Positions 20,632 through 33,896 of a stretch of 64,000 nt of DNA are shown in pieces. The stretch's first letter is position 1, and each line of letters starts with the position of its first letter. A program made the position numbers and the translations under genes. Location of the stretch: positions 124,001 to 188,000 of the forward strand of contig NZ_FMZC01000003.1 of NCBI RefSeq assembly GCF_900102625.1. Direction: 5' to 3'. Source of the stretch: Paracidovorax valerianellae (GTDB lineage Bacteria; Pseudomonadota; Gammaproteobacteria; Burkholderiales; Burkholderiaceae_C). The notes beneath the pieces are model-generated. The model was given only the letters and a program-made list of their open reading frames with translations. It did not search any database and was not told where the DNA came from.

Positions 20632-21252
20632 ATGGAGTCTGAGCGACTGACTGCCCTCCGCGTGGGACTGACCGGCGGCATCGGCAGCGGAAAGAGTACG
20701 GTTGCCCAGATGCTGGTAGCCCAAGGTGCTGCTTTGATCGACGCTGATCACCTTTCGCGCCAGGTCACGGCGCCGCTCGGGGCCGCCATCGGCCCTATTC
20801 GTGAGGTCTTCGGAGATTTGCTGATCGACGAGCACGGAGCAATGCATCGCGAACGGATGCGAGAATTGGTGTTCAACGATCCAATAGCGCGCCAGCGGCT
20901 GGAGAGCATCGTCCATCCCTTGGTATCACAAGCGACCCAGACGGCAGTGGCGCATGCCACCCAAAACGGCACTACGGTGATCGTCTTCGACATTCCCCTG
21001 CTGGTCGAGTCGGGCCGCTGGACAAAGCAGCTCGACCAGATCTTAGTGGTCGATTGTTCGACCGAAACGCAAATCCAGCGCGTTCAGCAGCGCAACGGCT
21101 TGCCGCGCGCGACGGTGGAGGGCATTTTGGCCTCCCAGGCATCTCGAACGGCTCGGAGGGCGGCCGCGGATATCGTGCTGCACAACGATGGGGTTACTCT
21201 GGAAGGGCTGCAGACTGCGGTCCTGCAGATCGCCCGGCGGTTCGGGCTATGA
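20632..21252 (+). CDS. coaE: Dephospho-CoA kinase
   Basis: 206 residues; phosphorylates dephospho-CoA in the last step of coenzyme A synthesis. Walker A is GLTGGIGSGKSTVAQ near residue 11, followed by LIDADHLSRQV, VFDIPLLVESGRW and VVDCSTETQIQR. ATG 20632 immediately follows the pilD stop, so the genes are coupled; the in-frame upstream extension from 20518 lies inside pilD and is rejected. Confidence 0.96.
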   Translation: MESERLTALRVGLTGGIGSGKSTVAQMLVAQGAALIDADHLSRQVTAPLGAAIGPIREVFGDLLIDEHGAMHRERMRELVFNDPIARQRLESIVHPLVSQATQTAVAHATQNGTTVIVFDIPLLVESGRWTKQLDQILVVDCSTETQIQRVQQRNGLPRATVEGILASQASRTARRAAADIVLHNDGVTLEGLQTAVLQIARRFGL

Positions 21253-21315
21253 TGCGCGGCATATCGGATGCGCGAAGCTGGCAGCGCCAGCCGTGTGCCC
21301 CAGGAACCCTGCAGC

Positions 21316-22071
21316 GTGATCCTTTACGAATATCCCTTCAACGAACGACTGAGAACCTATTTGCGGCTTGAGCAGCTGTTTCGCCGCTTGGGTGAGTTGA
21401 TTCCGCGCCACCATCCGCTGGACCATCACTATGCTCTGGTGACGGTCTTCGAAATCATGGATGTCGCGGCGCGCGCCGATCTGAAATCTGACGTGCTCAA
21501 GGATCTGGAAAAGCACAAGCACCAACTGGATGGCTATCGGGGCAATCCGTCGATCTCCGAAGCCGTGCTGGATGGAATCATTGCCCAGCTCGACCGCTGC
21601 TTTGCAGGGTTGAATGCGCAGAACGGCAAGGCAGGCCAAGCGCTGGCAGAGAACGATTGGCTGATGAGCATCCGCAGCCGGGTCGGCATCCCTGGAGGCA
21701 CTTGCGGGTTCGATCTGCCCGCCTACTACGCGTGGCAGCACCATGCCCCAGAAAAACGCCAGCATGATCTGGAGTCTTGGGCGACCACCCTGGCACCGCT
21801 CGCAGAATCGCTTTACGTGCTTCTGAAACTGTTGCGTGATTCGGGTGTACCCCAGAAAGTGGCAGCCGACCACGGCCAGTTCCAGCAGACCTTGCCCCAA
21901 GGCCGCACCTTTCAACTATTGCGCCTGCGCATCGATCCTTCGCTGGATCTCATTCCGGAGATCAGCGGCAACCGCCTGATCGTCTCCGTCCGGCTGATGC
22001 GCCAGCATGCTGACGGAAAACTGCACGCCGCCAACGAAGATGCCGCTTTCGAACTGACCCTGTGCGCTTGA
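21316..22071 (+). CDS. zapD: Cell division protein ZapD
   Basis: About 251 residues. [21 protein letters not shown] at the N-terminus, the [21 protein letters not shown] helix and VRLMRQHAD near the C-terminus identify ZapD (YacF), which bundles FtsZ filaments in the divisome. GTG 21316 gives the usual [11 protein letters not shown] start; ATG 21268 would add 16 residues and is an alternative. It lies between coaE and yacG, the conserved coaE-zapD-yacG order. Confidence 0.92.
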   Translation: MILYEYPFNERLRTYLRLEQLFRRLGELIPRHHPLDHHYALVTVFEIMDVAARADLKSDVLKDLEKHKHQLDGYRGNPSISEAVLDGIIAQLDRCFAGLNAQNGKAGQALAENDWLMSIRSRVGIPGGTCGFDLPAYYAWQHHAPEKRQHDLESWATTLAPLAESLYVLLKLLRDSGVPQKVAADHGQFQQTLPQGRTFQLLRLRIDPSLDLIPEISGNRLIVSVRLMRQHADGKLHAANEDAAFELTLCA

Positions 22072-22084
22072 GCGCCCTGTGACC

Positions 22085-22342
22085 ATGAGCCGTTCCAAGC
22101 CACAGTCCTCCGACCAGCCGGGCGCCAAATATGTGACATGTCCCGCATGCCGGGGCAAGAGCCTGTATAGCCCGTCCAACCCATTTCGTCCTTTTTGCAG
22201 TGAACGCTGCAAGCAAATCGACCTGGGCGCATGGGCCAGCGAGGAATTTCGTGTCCCAACAGAGGCTCCCCTGGAAGATCAGGAATCTTCCGAAAGGCAT
22301 CCGCACCTTCCTCAACTCCCACCAAGCTCATGGGATAAATAG
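22085..22342 (+). CDS. yacG: DNA gyrase inhibitor YacG
   Basis: 85 residues. The zinc site is [22 protein letters not shown] followed by [21 protein letters not shown], in two C-x2/3-C pairs. YacG binds GyrB and blocks DNA binding. ATG 22085; an in-frame GTG at 22079 would add two residues. The stop lies at the left edge of a dispersed repeat. Confidence 0.92.
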   Translation: MSRSKPQSSDQPGAKYVTCPACRGKSLYSPSNPFRPFCSERCKQIDLGAWASEEFRVPTEAPLEDQESSERHPHLPQLPPSSWDK

Positions 22343-22393
22343 CCTCCAGCGCGTACTCTATAAGCGTGAATAGCTATTATTTTTATAGCAAAC
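22341..22393. repeat. Dispersed intergenic repeat between convergent yacG and NUDIX gene
   Basis: AGCCTCCAGCGC...TATAAGCGTGAATAGC followed by TATTTTTATAGCAAACCC. It covers the last codons of the NUDIX gene and the yacG stop region. The AGCTATtatttttATAGC hairpin could end both transcripts. Confidence 0.7.
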
Positions 22394-22838
22394 CCACAAC
22401 AGCAGGATCGAAGACTTCTCCTCGCTCTTGGGCCAGCCATTCAAGCACGGGATAGGCACCCGGTAACACGGGCGCGACTTGCAAAGGCCACTGCTGCCAA
22501 GCCATCGTCTGGCCTTCGCGCATTTCAAAGTCGCCCTGCCACTCCCACACCTTGCACCAATGCAACCGCACCAGGGCATGGGGATAGTCGTGCTCGGTCA
22601 CCTTCCACACGGAAGCGGCGCCGATGGTGACCCCCAACTCCTCGATCAGTTCACGGCGTAAGGCTTGCTCAACGGTTTCGCCAGCCTCCAGCTTACCCCC
22701 CGGAAATTCCCAATACCCTGCATAAGGTTTGCCTGGTGGTCGGGTGGACAGCAGCATGGAGCCATCCGCCCGCAGCAGGATGCCGACAGCCACGTTGGTA
22801 TGCGCTCTGGCTTGGGTTACGGCAGCGGAATCAACCAT
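22383..22838 (-). CDS. NUDIX hydrolase, MutT-like (8-oxo-dGTP diphosphatase type)
   Basis: 151 residues. The NUDIX box [23 protein letters not shown] is complete, preceded by [10 protein letters not shown]. The [20 protein letters not shown] segment is typical of MutT. MutT enzymes remove oxidised guanine nucleotides from the precursor pool. ATG 22838 has a GGGGCGG site and overlaps the DUF815 ATPase stop by 8 bp, so the two are coupled. The last residues fall inside the dispersed repeat. Confidence 0.9.
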   Translation of the reverse strand: MVDSAAVTQARAHTNVAVGILLRADGSMLLSTRPPGKPYAGYWEFPGGKLEAGETVEQALRRELIEELGVTIGAASVWKVTEHDYPHALVRLHWCKVWEWQGDFEMREGQTMAWQQWPLQVAPVLPGAYPVLEWLAQERGEVFDPAVVGLL

Positions 22839-23703
22839 GCTGCCGCCCCGCAAAGTCGCGCGCGAACTGGTAGGCCACCCGGCCGCTGCGAGAACCCCGC
22901 TCCAGCGCCCAAACCAAGGCCTGGGGACGCGCTGAGGCAATGTCGGACTCACCCACACCCAGCGACGACAACCACTGCGCCACGATGGCCAGGTATTCGT
23001 CCTGGCTAAACGGATAGAAGCTGACCCACAGGCCGAACCGCTCGGAGAGGGAGATTTTTTCCTCCACCACTTCGCCGGGATGTACTTCTCCGTCTTCCGT
23101 GTGGGTGTACGAAAGATTTTCCTTGAGGTACTCGGGCAGCAGGTGACGTCGATTGCTGGTGGCATACACCAGCACATTCGGCGTGGAAGCAGCCACTGAG
23201 CCGTCAAGGATCGATTTGAGGGCCTTGTACCCAGGCTCGCCATCTTCGAAGCTCAGGTCGTCGCAATAGACGATGAATTTCTCAGGCCTGTCGGCCACGA
23301 TTTCCACGATGTCGGGCAAATCCGTCAGGTCGGCCTTGTCCACCTCGATGAGGCGCAAGCCTTTCGGCGCATAGGTGTTCAGACAAGCCTTGATGAGCGA
23401 CGACTTTCCCGTGCCGCGGGCGCCGGTCAGCAGCACGTTGTTGGCGGGACGGCCCTCAACGAACTGCAATGTGTTGCGCTGGATCTTTTCCTTCTGAGCG
23501 TCGATTTCCTTAAGCTCGTCCAATCCCATGCCGGCCACATGCCGTACCGGCTCCAGCGTGCCATGGCCGCCGCTGCGCCGGCGATAACGCCACGCGATGG
23601 CCGAAGACCAATCCGGCGCCGATAAAGTCTGCGGCAGCACGGCTTCGATGCGGGAGATCAATTGCTCCGCCCGGAGCATCAGATGTTCAAAGGCTTCGTT
23701 CAT
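22831..23703 (-). CDS. DUF815-family ATPase
   Basis: 290 residues. Walker A is [19 protein letters not shown] near residue 90 and the Walker B-like motif is [13 protein letters not shown] near residue 145. The [14 protein letters not shown] sensor region and [19 protein letters not shown] identify the DUF815 (YraL-linked AAA+) family, whose role is unknown. ATG 23703 is the family start MNEAFEHL. The argJ-DUF815-NUDIX order is conserved in Betaproteobacteria. Confidence 0.9.
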   Translation of the reverse strand: MNEAFEHLMLRAEQLISRIEAVLPQTLSAPDWSSAIAWRYRRRSGGHGTLEPVRHVAGMGLDELKEIDAQKEKIQRNTLQFVEGRPANNVLLTGARGTGKSSLIKACLNTYAPKGLRLIEVDKADLTDLPDIVEIVADRPEKFIVYCDDLSFEDGEPGYKALKSILDGSVAASTPNVLVYATSNRRHLLPEYLKENLSYTHTEDGEVHPGEVVEEKISLSERFGLWVSFYPFSQDEYLAIVAQWLSSLGVGESDIASARPQALVWALERGSRSGRVAYQFARDFAGRQHG

Positions 23704-23726
23704 AGGGGTTGTGGCGGCCACCGGAA

Positions 23727-24956
23727 TCAGGACCGGTAATCGGCGTTGATCGTCACGTACTCGTGGCTGAAATCGCAAGTCCATACGGTGTCCGCGGCAT
23801 CGCCACGGCCAAGGCCCACTCGGACGATGATTTCGCTTTGTTTCATGACACGCTGACCATCTTCCTCGCGGTAGCTGGGATTGCGCCCGCCTTGGGTGAC
23901 CACGTGAACGTCATCCAGGTGCAATTCGATGAGGGTCTGGTCCAGATCGCCGATGCCTGCGTAGCCCACCGCCGCCAGAATGCGGCCCAGGTTCGGGTCG
24001 CTGGCAAAGAATGCCGTTTTGACGAGCGGCGAGTGAGCGATCGCATAGGCCACCAGCCGGCATTCCTCAGCGGTCTTTCCACCCTCGACGCGCACGGTGA
24101 TGAATTTGGTAGCGCCCTCCCCGTCGCGCACGATGGCCTGCGCGAGCTTTTGAGCGACCTCCAGCATCGCCGCCTTGAGCGATTGCCCTTCAGGGCTGTC
24201 CATCGACACGATCGGCGCATGGTCGGCCTGCTGCGTGGCAATGGCCACGAACGAATCGTTGGTGGATGTGTCGCCGTCAATCGTGACCCGATTGAACGAG
24301 CGGTCCGCCAATTCGCGCAGCAGCGGCTGCAACAGCGCAGGCTCGATGCGGGCGTCGGTTGCTATAAAGCCCAGCATGGTGGCCATGTTGGGGCGGATCA
24401 TGCCCGCGCCCTTGCTGATGCCCGTCACGGTCACGGTGGCCCCGTCGATCTGCACCTGACGGCTGAAGGCCTTGGGCAACGTGTCCGTGGTCATGATGCC
24501 TTCGGCAGCCTGCGCCCAGTGGTCGGGTTGCGCGTCTGCAATGGCCGCAGGCAGCCCGGCCTCGATCCGGTCCACCGGCAGAGGCTCCATGATCACGCCG
24601 GTGGAAAACGGCAGCACCTGCGATGGCGACAACCCCAGCAGGCCAGCGGCGGCCTCACAGGTGGAGCGTGCACGTGCCAGCCCTTCCGCTCCGGTGCCGG
24701 CATTGGCATTGCCCGTGTTGATCACGACGGCGCGAATGGCCTGCCCACCGGCCAGATGTTCCCGGCACACCTGCACTGGCGCGGCGCAGAATCGGTTTTG
24801 CGTGAACACGCCAGCCACGGTGGCGCCTTCATCGATCAGCAGCACGGTGAGGTCGCGGCGGTTGGCCTTGCGTATCCCAGCCATCGCTACACCCAGGCGT
24901 ACGCCGGGCACAGGGTGCAGGTCTGCAGGATTCGGCGCAATCAGGTTCACGGGCAT
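23727..24956 (-). CDS. argJ: Bifunctional glutamate N-acetyltransferase / amino-acid N-acetyltransferase
   Basis: 409 residues. The autocleavage site is [16 protein letters not shown], with cleavage before the threonine, giving alpha and beta chains. [12 protein letters not shown] and STNDSFV are also conserved. It recycles the acetyl group from N-acetylornithine to glutamate in arginine synthesis and may also start the cycle. ATG 24956 starts [13 protein letters not shown]. Confidence 0.97.
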   Translation of the reverse strand: MPVNLIAPNPADLHPVPGVRLGVAMAGIRKANRRDLTVLLIDEGATVAGVFTQNRFCAAPVQVCREHLAGGQAIRAVVINTGNANAGTGAEGLARARSTCEAAAGLLGLSPSQVLPFSTGVIMEPLPVDRIEAGLPAAIADAQPDHWAQAAEGIMTTDTLPKAFSRQVQIDGATVTVTGISKGAGMIRPNMATMLGFIATDARIEPALLQPLLRELADRSFNRVTIDGDTSTNDSFVAIATQQADHAPIVSMDSPEGQSLKAAMLEVAQKLAQAIVRDGEGATKFITVRVEGGKTAEECRLVAYAIAHSPLVKTAFFASDPNLGRILAAVGYAGIGDLDQTLIELHLDDVHVVTQGGRNPSYREEDGQRVMKQSEIIVRVGLGRGDAADTVWTCDFSHEYVTINADYRS

Positions 24957-25025
24957 GGTGATGGATCTCGGCTGGTGAAAAAAGAAAAAAGGAGCGGGGG
25001 GAAAGCGCTGCAAAAACCGCTGATT

Positions 25026-26357
25026 CTAGGGTGCAGCCCTGGGGCCCGACTGCACCGCATTGCCATCGGGCAGGTGGATCAGTCCGGTGTGGAAATCGTA
25101 TTCGAACACTTCGCCGTAGCGCCCCCACTCGATGACCGTCCGCAACACGCGTTCGGCCTCGGCCGCATCCAGGCTTTCATGCAGCAGGCGCAGAAAAGGC
25201 TTTTCCGGCAACTCGCCGGCAGGGTCTTGCTCCAGGCTGTGGCGCATGTGAGCGGCCAAGGGCACATGGGCAAGCAACTGTTGGCCAAACAAGGGCTGGC
25301 GGACGGTGTTGGGCGCCAGCACGTAGCGCTGTCCGAGCGCGGTGAGGTGCAGGTCGCCATCGGCCAATTGCGCAAAGCCCAACAGCGCCAGCGCCTGGGC
25401 CAGGACCAGCAATTCATCGTCGGCCAACTCGGCGTCTTCAGCGATGCGCGGCAGGTCGGCACGGCCGTTGAAAGGCGCTTCGGAAAGGCGCTCCAACAGC
25501 CCTTCCATGCGTCCCACATCGGCAGCTGGCAACTGGTCGGCAAGATGCATGCGGACTGCGTCGGCAGCGGGGCGACCGGTCCCGGGCTGACGCGCCGTCA
25601 TGAGTCCATAGACCTCGTCGATGAGGGCGCGCACCTCCAGGCTGTCGGGATGGCGGGGGCGTGGCAAGCGGATGGGCAACTCGGCTCGAACACGGCCCGG
25701 GTTGCTGGCAAACACCAGAACCCGATCGGCCATGAGCACGGCTTCTTCGATGTTGTGCGACACGATGAGCATGGCGCGCGTGGGCATGCTGCCGCTGCCC
25801 CAGAGTTCGAGGATGTCATCGCGCAGGCGCTCGCCCGTGAGCACGTCAAGGGCCGAGAACGCTTCGTCCATCAGCAGCACTTCGGGTTCGACCACGAGCG
25901 CGCGCGCAATGCCCACACGCTGGCGCATGCCACCCGACAATTCGCGGGGCAGTGCCCCTTCGAAGCCGGACAGCCCGATCAGCTCGATCGCGGCACTGGC
26001 CCGGCGCGACCGCTCCGCAGGCGCGACACCGCGCGCCTCCAGGCCAAGCTCTACGTTCTGCTGCACGGTCAGCCAGGGAAACAACGCAAACGACTGAAAC
26101 ACCATGGCGATGCCGCGTGCCGGACCATACAGCGGTTGGCCGCGATAGCGCACGTCGCCACCGTCCACCGGAACGAGACCGGCCAGGATGCGCAGCAGCG
26201 TGGACTTACCCGACCCCGACTGGCCAAGCAGCGCGACGATCTCGCCGTCCTGCAGCACGAGATCCACCCCCTCCAGCACCGACCGTGCAGTGCCGTCGCT
26301 GGAGCGAAAGGACTTACCGACCTGAACCAGTTCTGCGATGGGGGACTCGGGTGACAT
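25026..26357 (-). CDS. NitT/TauT-type ABC transporter ATPase with AAA-associated C-terminal domain
   Basis: 443 residues. The ABC domain covers residues 1-260: Walker [17 protein letters not shown]-loop [13 protein letters not shown], signature [15 protein letters not shown], Walker [14 protein letters not shown]-loop VSHNIEEA. The remaining ~180 residues match the AAA-associated C-terminal extension seen in a subgroup of nitrate/sulfonate-type ATPases. It is 22 bp after its permease partner. No binding protein is nearby, so the substrate is unknown. ATG 26357 gives [17 protein letters not shown]. Confidence 0.9.
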   Translation of the reverse strand: MSPESPIAELVQVGKSFRSSDGTARSVLEGVDLVLQDGEIVALLGQSGSGKSTLLRILAGLVPVDGGDVRYRGQPLYGPARGIAMVFQSFALFPWLTVQQNVELGLEARGVAPAERSRRASAAIELIGLSGFEGALPRELSGGMRQRVGIARALVVEPEVLLMDEAFSALDVLTGERLRDDILELWGSGSMPTRAMLIVSHNIEEAVLMADRVLVFASNPGRVRAELPIRLPRPRHPDSLEVRALIDEVYGLMTARQPGTGRPAADAVRMHLADQLPAADVGRMEGLLERLSEAPFNGRADLPRIAEDAELADDELLVLAQALALLGFAQLADGDLHLTALGQRYVLAPNTVRQPLFGQQLLAHVPLAAHMRHSLEQDPAGELPEKPFLRLLHESLDAAEAERVLRTVIEWGRYGEVFEYDFHTGLIHLPDGNAVQSGPRAAP

Positions 26358-26379
26358 TTCGATTCTTTCGTTCCAGGCC

Positions 26380-28107
26380 TCAGGAATGCATGCGGTTTTC
26401 CGCCATCGCATAGAGGCGCCGCCACACGAAGTGGTTCATACCCATGACGAACACGCACATCACTCCGATGCCCAGCGCGATCCGTGGGAAGTCTCCGATG
26501 GCTGTCATATGGGCGATGTAGCTGCCCAGCCCGTCCGCCTGCAGCGTCGTGTCACCCCAGGTGACGTACTCGGCCACGATGCTGGCGTTCCAAGAGCCTC
26601 CGCTGGCCGTGATGGCGCCGGTGACGAAGCTGGGAAACACCGCAGGCAACAGATAGCGCCGCCAGCGCAGCCAGCCCGTCAGCCCCAGGTTCTGCGCGGC
26701 ATAGCGCAACTCGGAAGGCACGCTCGACGCCCCGGCGATCACGTTGAAGAGCAAATACCACTGCGTGCCCAGCACCATCAGCGGTGCGAGCCAGAGGTTC
26801 GGGTCAAGGTGCCAGCGGACGATCAGGACCACGGCCAGCGGAAACATCAGGTTGGCCGGAAACGCGGCCAGGAACTGCGCGACCGCCTGCAGGCGGCCGG
26901 CCCAGCGGGGATTCATGCCGATCCAGACACCCACCGGTACCCAGACCACTGCGGCCAGAAGGATCAGCACCACCACACGCACGAGCGTATAAGTCCCCAG
27001 CACGAAGACATGCCCTACTTCGCTCCAGCCGACCTCGCTGTGAATGAAGTGCACGAGCCAGATCAGTGCCAGCATCACCGCTGCCGCCAACACGGCATCG
27101 CCAGCACGGGTGAGCGCTGGATGGGGAACCGATGGCCGCGCGCGAATCGACGTGCCGTCATGGCGCCGCCGCAGCCGCGTGAGCGACCACTCCAACGGCA
27201 CGACAAACAGTGCCGCCACCCGCTTGAGCTGCGCCGTGCGCCGCATCCACGAAAGCAGCCAAGAGGTTGGCTGGGCCTCGCTGCCGCCTTCTTCAAAACG
27301 GAACTTGCCCGCCCAAGCAATGAGAGGTCGGAAGAACAACTGGTCGTACAGCACGATGCCCACCAGCATGCCCACGATCGCCCAGCCGATAGCGCCCAGA
27401 TCGCGTGCTTCGATGGCCAGGGCGATGTACGACCCTACGCCCGGCAGCTTGATGTCCTGGTGCGACACCGAGATGGCCTCCGACGCCACCACGAAGAACC
27501 AGCCGCCGGACATCGACATCATCATGTTCCACAGCAGCCCCGGCATGGCAAAGGGAAGCTCCAGCCGCCAAAACCGCTGCCAGCCCGAAAGCTGAAACAC
27601 CGCGGCAGCTTCGCGAAGCTCGGACGGCACGGTGCGCATGGACTGGTACAGGCTGAATGCCATGTTCCAGGCCTGCGAGGTGAAGATGGCGAAGATGGCG
27701 GCGCATTCGACACCGAACAGGTTGCCCGGGAACAGCGCGATGAACCCGGTGACGGTGATCGACAAAAAACCGAGGATCGGGATGGACTGGAGAATGTCCA
27801 AGAGCGGCACCATCACCCGCTCCGCCGCCCGGTACTTAGCGGCGAGCGCGGCAAAGATGCAAGCAAACACCAGCGACGCACCAAGCGCAATGAACATGCG
27901 AAGCGTGGTGCGCAGCAGGTAATACGGCAGCATCCAGGGGTCCAGCGACAGCGGAAGCACGTCGCCCACCTGATAGGGGCGCGCCATCTGCGAACCGCCC
28001 CAGGCAAGCGCGAACAGCACTGCCAGCACCAGCGGAAGCAAGGCCCAGTCCCATCGGTTCCCGCGGGCCTCTACCACCTGCCGCGGGAAAAACCGCTTGT
28101 CGATCAT
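26380..28107 (-). CDS. ABC transporter permease, two fused BPD domains (NitT/TauT family)
   Basis: 575 residues. Two binding-protein-dependent permease modules are joined head to tail: the first with its EAA-loop near [21 protein letters not shown] (about residue 165), the second near [19 protein letters not shown] (about residue 475). About eleven to twelve membrane segments are visible. A single fused chain replaces the usual homodimer. It is transcribed with the ATPase. The pair sits between secA and argJ, which are adjacent in many relatives. Confidence 0.9.
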   Translation of the reverse strand: MIDKRFFPRQVVEARGNRWDWALLPLVLAVLFALAWGGSQMARPYQVGDVLPLSLDPWMLPYYLLRTTLRMFIALGASLVFACIFAALAAKYRAAERVMVPLLDILQSIPILGFLSITVTGFIALFPGNLFGVECAAIFAIFTSQAWNMAFSLYQSMRTVPSELREAAAVFQLSGWQRFWRLELPFAMPGLLWNMMMSMSGGWFFVVASEAISVSHQDIKLPGVGSYIALAIEARDLGAIGWAIVGMLVGIVLYDQLFFRPLIAWAGKFRFEEGGSEAQPTSWLLSWMRRTAQLKRVAALFVVPLEWSLTRLRRRHDGTSIRARPSVPHPALTRAGDAVLAAAVMLALIWLVHFIHSEVGWSEVGHVFVLGTYTLVRVVVLILLAAVVWVPVGVWIGMNPRWAGRLQAVAQFLAAFPANLMFPLAVVLIVRWHLDPNLWLAPLMVLGTQWYLLFNVIAGASSVPSELRYAAQNLGLTGWLRWRRYLLPAVFPSFVTGAITASGGSWNASIVAEYVTWGDTTLQADGLGSYIAHMTAIGDFPRIALGIGVMCVFVMGMNHFVWRRLYAMAENRMHS

Positions 28108-28252
28108 CCTTGCGCCCTTCTCCCTGTGACGCGAGCCAGCCTAGCCTGCCTTCATGACGGGCCCAAGACGCAGTCTCGGCCCGCCTCGCCGAGCCTTGCA
28201 GGCAGGGCGCCTTGTCGCCACCCCGCATTCTGTGCGGGACGGCAACGGACTG

Positions 28253-31009
<2,757 letters not shown>

Positions 31010-31144
31010 GCGAGCAGGACCGCGCCACGTGCCCGAAGGCGCAAGGCGCGACCAGAATCCCTAAAGAAGAAGTGAGTTCAGGTGGGGCTGCGTTCTCGGG
31101 TTGCAAGTTGTGCAACCGTTGGCGGCAGTTCCGGACCGCAGATT

Positions 31145-32125
31145 TTACCTGCGCGGGGTGAGGGGCTGGGCATCGGCCTTCTGGGGTGGTCCGGCACTCG
31201 CCACCCGGGTCGATGGCGCCTGGGCGCCAGCCATGAGAAATTTCTGCGGATCCTGGGGAACACCTTGCACCAGGACCTCGAAATGCAGGTGCGGCCCGGT
31301 GGAGCGGCCCGTCGTGCCGACCTCGGCAATTTTCTGGCCGCGGCGCACCAGATCACCGCGTTTCACCAGGGTCTTTGAGGCATGCGCATAACGCGTGACC
31401 AGTTGGTTGCCGTGGTCCACTTCGATCATGTTGCCGTACGCAGGATGCCATTCCTGCGCGACGACCACGCCGCCGGCCGCCGCAAGAATGGCCGTGCCGG
31501 TATCCGCCTGAAAGTCAAGCCCGGTGTGCAGCGCCGAATGGCCGGTGATGGGATCGATGCGCCAGCCGAATGCCGAGCCCGGTACCTTGCCCAGCACCGG
31601 CGCCTGCGTGGGCACCATGTGCTTTCGGATGTGCTGGTCGAAAAGCCGTGACTCGACCACCGTCATCAAGTCCACGCGGCGGTCGGTGAGCTGGGCCAGA
31701 TCGTCCAGCGTCCGCTGCAGCTCCTGCATGTCCATCGGATGGCCCGAAACCAGCGCCCCGCCCTGCCCTGGCGGGCGCGACAATTCCGACGCCGGCATGC
31801 CCGCCAGGCCCAGAACGCGCTCCCCCAGGGACTCCAGCTGCATGACCCGCGCCTGCATCTCGCCGACCTTGCGTGCCATGGCATCGAGATTGGCGCGCAT
31901 GAAGCGATCACGCTCTTCCATTTCATCCTTGGCGACGAGCTTGACCAGCGATCCGATGACGGGCCATCCTTCACGCGCGCCCTTGAGAAAAACCCAGTGA
32001 TACAGCATGGCCGCGACCAGCATGATGGTGAACGACACCAGCAGACCCGCCGCCAAGAGCCGTGTCCCCGTCAGGTGTATGGCCCGGCTTCGCGCCAGCC
32101 GGGCGTCCGTGATAATCAAGTGCAC
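31145..32125 (-). CDS. M23-family peptidase (LytM domain), membrane-anchored
   Basis: About 326 residues: one N-terminal membrane segment (LLAAGLLVSFTIMLVAAMLYHWVFL), a coiled-coil stalk (residues ~65-160), then the LytM domain with its zinc ligands in HTGLDFQADTG and HLHFEVLVQG. Both ligand motifs are present, so it is probably an active peptidoglycan endopeptidase. I prefer GTG 32125, which has a GGAG site 7 nt upstream and gives the family start HLIITDARLARSRA; ATG 32158 would overlap the divergent gene. It lies directly upstream of secA on the same strand. Confidence 0.88.
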   Translation of the reverse strand: MHLIITDARLARSRAIHLTGTRLLAAGLLVSFTIMLVAAMLYHWVFLKGAREGWPVIGSLVKLVAKDEMEERDRFMRANLDAMARKVGEMQARVMQLESLGERVLGLAGMPASELSRPPGQGGALVSGHPMDMQELQRTLDDLAQLTDRRVDLMTVVESRLFDQHIRKHMVPTQAPVLGKVPGSAFGWRIDPITGHSALHTGLDFQADTGTAILAAAGGVVVAQEWHPAYGNMIEVDHGNQLVTRYAHASKTLVKRGDLVRRGQKIAEVGTTGRSTGPHLHFEVLVQGVPQDPQKFLMAGAQAPSTRVASAGPPQKADAQPLTPRR

Positions 32126-32156
32126 TACATTTCTCCGCGCCGCGCGGCGCATTGCC

Positions 32157-32456
32157 ATGAACCGCCGTCACCAAGCCGTCACCCTGCTTCAAGCCACGCA
32201 GGAGTCCCCCACGTTGGCCAAGCTGGCGGCGCTGACACGCGAATCCACGGAGCGGCTCAAAGCCGTCGAGCTACTGATCCCTGCCACATTGCGGCCCGCC
32301 ATTCAGGCAGGTCCGATCGAAGGCCCGACGTGGTGCCTGCTGGTGCGCAGCAACGCAGCGGCAGCCAAAGTGCGCCAGCTGCTGCCTGCCTTGCAGGCGC
32401 ATTTGCGCAGTCGGGGGTGGGAGGTTAACTCCATTCGCCTCAAAATCCAAACCTGA
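32157..32456 (+). CDS. DUF721 (DciA-like) family protein
   Basis: 99 residues. It has the DUF721 layout: an N-terminal helix, L..LTREST.RLKAVE, then LPATLRPAIQAG and a C-terminal LRSRGWEVNSIRLKIQ strand. DciA proteins of this family act with the replicative helicase in bacteria lacking DnaC; short betaproteobacterial members are uncharacterised. The start is ATG 32157. It is divergent from the M23 gene, an arrangement conserved next to secA in Betaproteobacteria. Confidence 0.7.
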   Translation: MNRRHQAVTLLQATQESPTLAKLAALTRESTERLKAVELLIPATLRPAIQAGPIEGPTWCLLVRSNAAAAKVRQLLPALQAHLRSRGWEVNSIRLKIQT

Positions 32457-32497
32457 AGTCCGCAAGGGAAGGCATGGCAAAGGGAGTCTAAAAAAGA

Positions 32498-32573
32498 TGG
32501 CGCCGATTGTCGGAATCGAACTGACGACCTACCGCTTACAAGGCGGGTGCTCTACCAACTGAGCTAAATCGGC
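32498..32573 (-). tRNA. tRNA-Thr (TGT anticodon)
   Basis: 76-nt cloverleaf on the minus strand. Acceptor GCCGATT/AATCGGC, discriminator G, CCA encoded at 32500-32498. The anticodon loop is CTTGTAA, giving TGT. The T arm contains AGTTCGATT. The first anticodon-stem pair is a C-U mismatch (CCCGC against GCGGT). Confidence 0.95.
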
Positions 32574-32622
32574 GAAGGCTGCATTCTAGCCGCGCGAAAG
32601 GCGGTGAAGCAGCCTGGAAACG

Positions 32623-33153
32623 CTATTTGATGCGTTTGAGCGAGGGCCGGCCGCCTGCGCCCGGCGATGCCGGCCGGGGTGGCGTACCACCGTCGTCCGG
32701 CGGCGAATCGGTGGAAACGAGCTGCACCACGCGATCTTCCGAGCCTGCGGAAGGCTCTGACTCTGCTGGCGAGACGGCAGCGGAGAGCACCGTGGAAGAC
32801 AGCACGCCGCCTTCGCTGGGCTCGAGCACGTCCACTGGTGGCGGAAACGCCATGCCCTGGCCGTTTTCGCGCGCATAGATGGCGATCACGCGGCCCACGG
32901 GAACCATGATGTCGCGTGGCTTGCCGCCGAAGCGCGCCTTGAACTCGATGAAATCATTGCCCAGCTGCAACGCGCTGGTCGCGTCGTAGCTGATGTTGAG
33001 CACGATCTCGCCATCCTTCACATACTCGCGCGGCACCTGAACCGATTCGTCCACCCGCACCGCCACATAAGGCGTCAGCCCGTTGTCGGTGCACCACTCA
33101 TACAGGGCCCGAATGAGATAGGGGCGAGTGGAGGTGGAATCCTGGGCATTCAT
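32623..33153 (-). CDS. sspB: ClpXP adaptor SspB
   Basis: 176 residues. The substrate-binding fold YLIRALYEWCTDNGLTPYV, IVLNISYDATSALQLGND and FKARFGGKPRDIMVPVGRVIAIYARENGQGMAF is clear. The tail after residue ~115 is Ser/Pro-rich and ends in RPSLKRIK, matching the C-terminal ClpX-binding tail of SspB. It delivers ssrA-tagged proteins to ClpXP. It lies 33 bp after sspA, forming the usual sspAB pair. Start at ATG 33153; the adjacent ATG 33156 is equally possible. Confidence 0.93.
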   Translation of the reverse strand: MNAQDSTSTRPYLIRALYEWCTDNGLTPYVAVRVDESVQVPREYVKDGEIVLNISYDATSALQLGNDFIEFKARFGGKPRDIMVPVGRVIAIYARENGQGMAFPPPVDVLEPSEGGVLSSTVLSAAVSPAESEPSAGSEDRVVQLVSTDSPPDDGGTPPRPASPGAGGRPSLKRIK

Positions 33154-33186
33154 CATGGTGGCGTGCGAGAAGGAAGGATCGCGCAA

Positions 33187-33798
33187 TCACTTGCGCATGA
33201 CTTTTTCGGAGGGCGTCAGCGCTTCGATGTACGCAGGACGCGAGAAGATGCGCTCAGCATACTTGAGCAGCGGCGCGGCGTTCTTGCTCAGGTCGATGCC
33301 ATAGTAGTCCAGGCGCCAGAGCAGGGGCGCAATGGCCACGTCCAGCATCGAGAAATTCTCGCCCAGCATGTACTTGTTCTTGAGGAACACGGGGGCCAGC
33401 TGCGTGAGGCGGTCACGGATGTGGGCGCGGGCCTTCTCCAGGGCCTTTTCGTTGCCCTTGGTGGCACGCGATTCGAGAATGTTCACGTGAATGAACAGTT
33501 CCTTCTCGAAGTTCAGCAGGAACAGGCGCACGCGGGCGCGGTCCACCGGGTCGCCGGGCATCAGCTGCGGATGCGGGAAGCGTTCGTCGATGTACTCGTT
33601 GATGATGTTCGATTCGTACAGGATCAGATCGCGCTCGACCAGGATCGGCACCTGTCCGTAGGGGTTCATCACGCTGATGTCTTCGGGCTTGTTGTACAGG
33701 TCCACATCGCGGATTTCGAAGTCCATTCCCTTCTCGAACAGAACGAAACGGCAGCGATGGGAGAAGGGGCAGGTCGTACCCGAATAAAGCACCATCAT
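33187..33798 (-). CDS. sspA: Stringent starvation protein A (RNA polymerase-associated, GST fold)
   Basis: 203 residues with a GST-like fold: an N-terminal thioredoxin-like part (MVLYSGTTCPFSHRCRFVLFEKGM, YGQVPILVERDLILYESNIINEY) and a helical C-terminal domain. SspA binds RNA polymerase sigma70 holoenzyme and regulates stress and virulence genes in other proteobacteria. It lies downstream of petC after a terminator. Confidence 0.95.
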   Translation of the reverse strand: MMVLYSGTTCPFSHRCRFVLFEKGMDFEIRDVDLYNKPEDISVMNPYGQVPILVERDLILYESNIINEYIDERFPHPQLMPGDPVDRARVRLFLLNFEKELFIHVNILESRATKGNEKALEKARAHIRDRLTQLAPVFLKNKYMLGENFSMLDVAIAPLLWRLDYYGIDLSKNAAPLLKYAERIFSRPAYIEALTPSEKVMRK

Positions 33799-33817
33799 GG
33801 TGAGAGGCTCCTAAAAA

Positions 33818-33851
33818 TCAAAAAGAGTGGGCGCAGGATGCGACCACTCTG
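33818..33851 (-). terminator. Rho-independent terminator after petABC
   Basis: On the minus strand AGAGTGG, a 13-nt loop, CCACTCT, then TTTTGATTTTTA. It lies between petC and sspA. Confidence 0.78.
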
Positions 33852-33896
33852 TAAACCTGAGCAGCGCCAGTCCGGCGCCGCAGGCGGTAGGTGCGA

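Noticed and set aside
23709-26354. Open frame of about 881 codons opposite argJ and the ABC ATPase
   Set aside because: Antisense shadow of two recognisable proteins.
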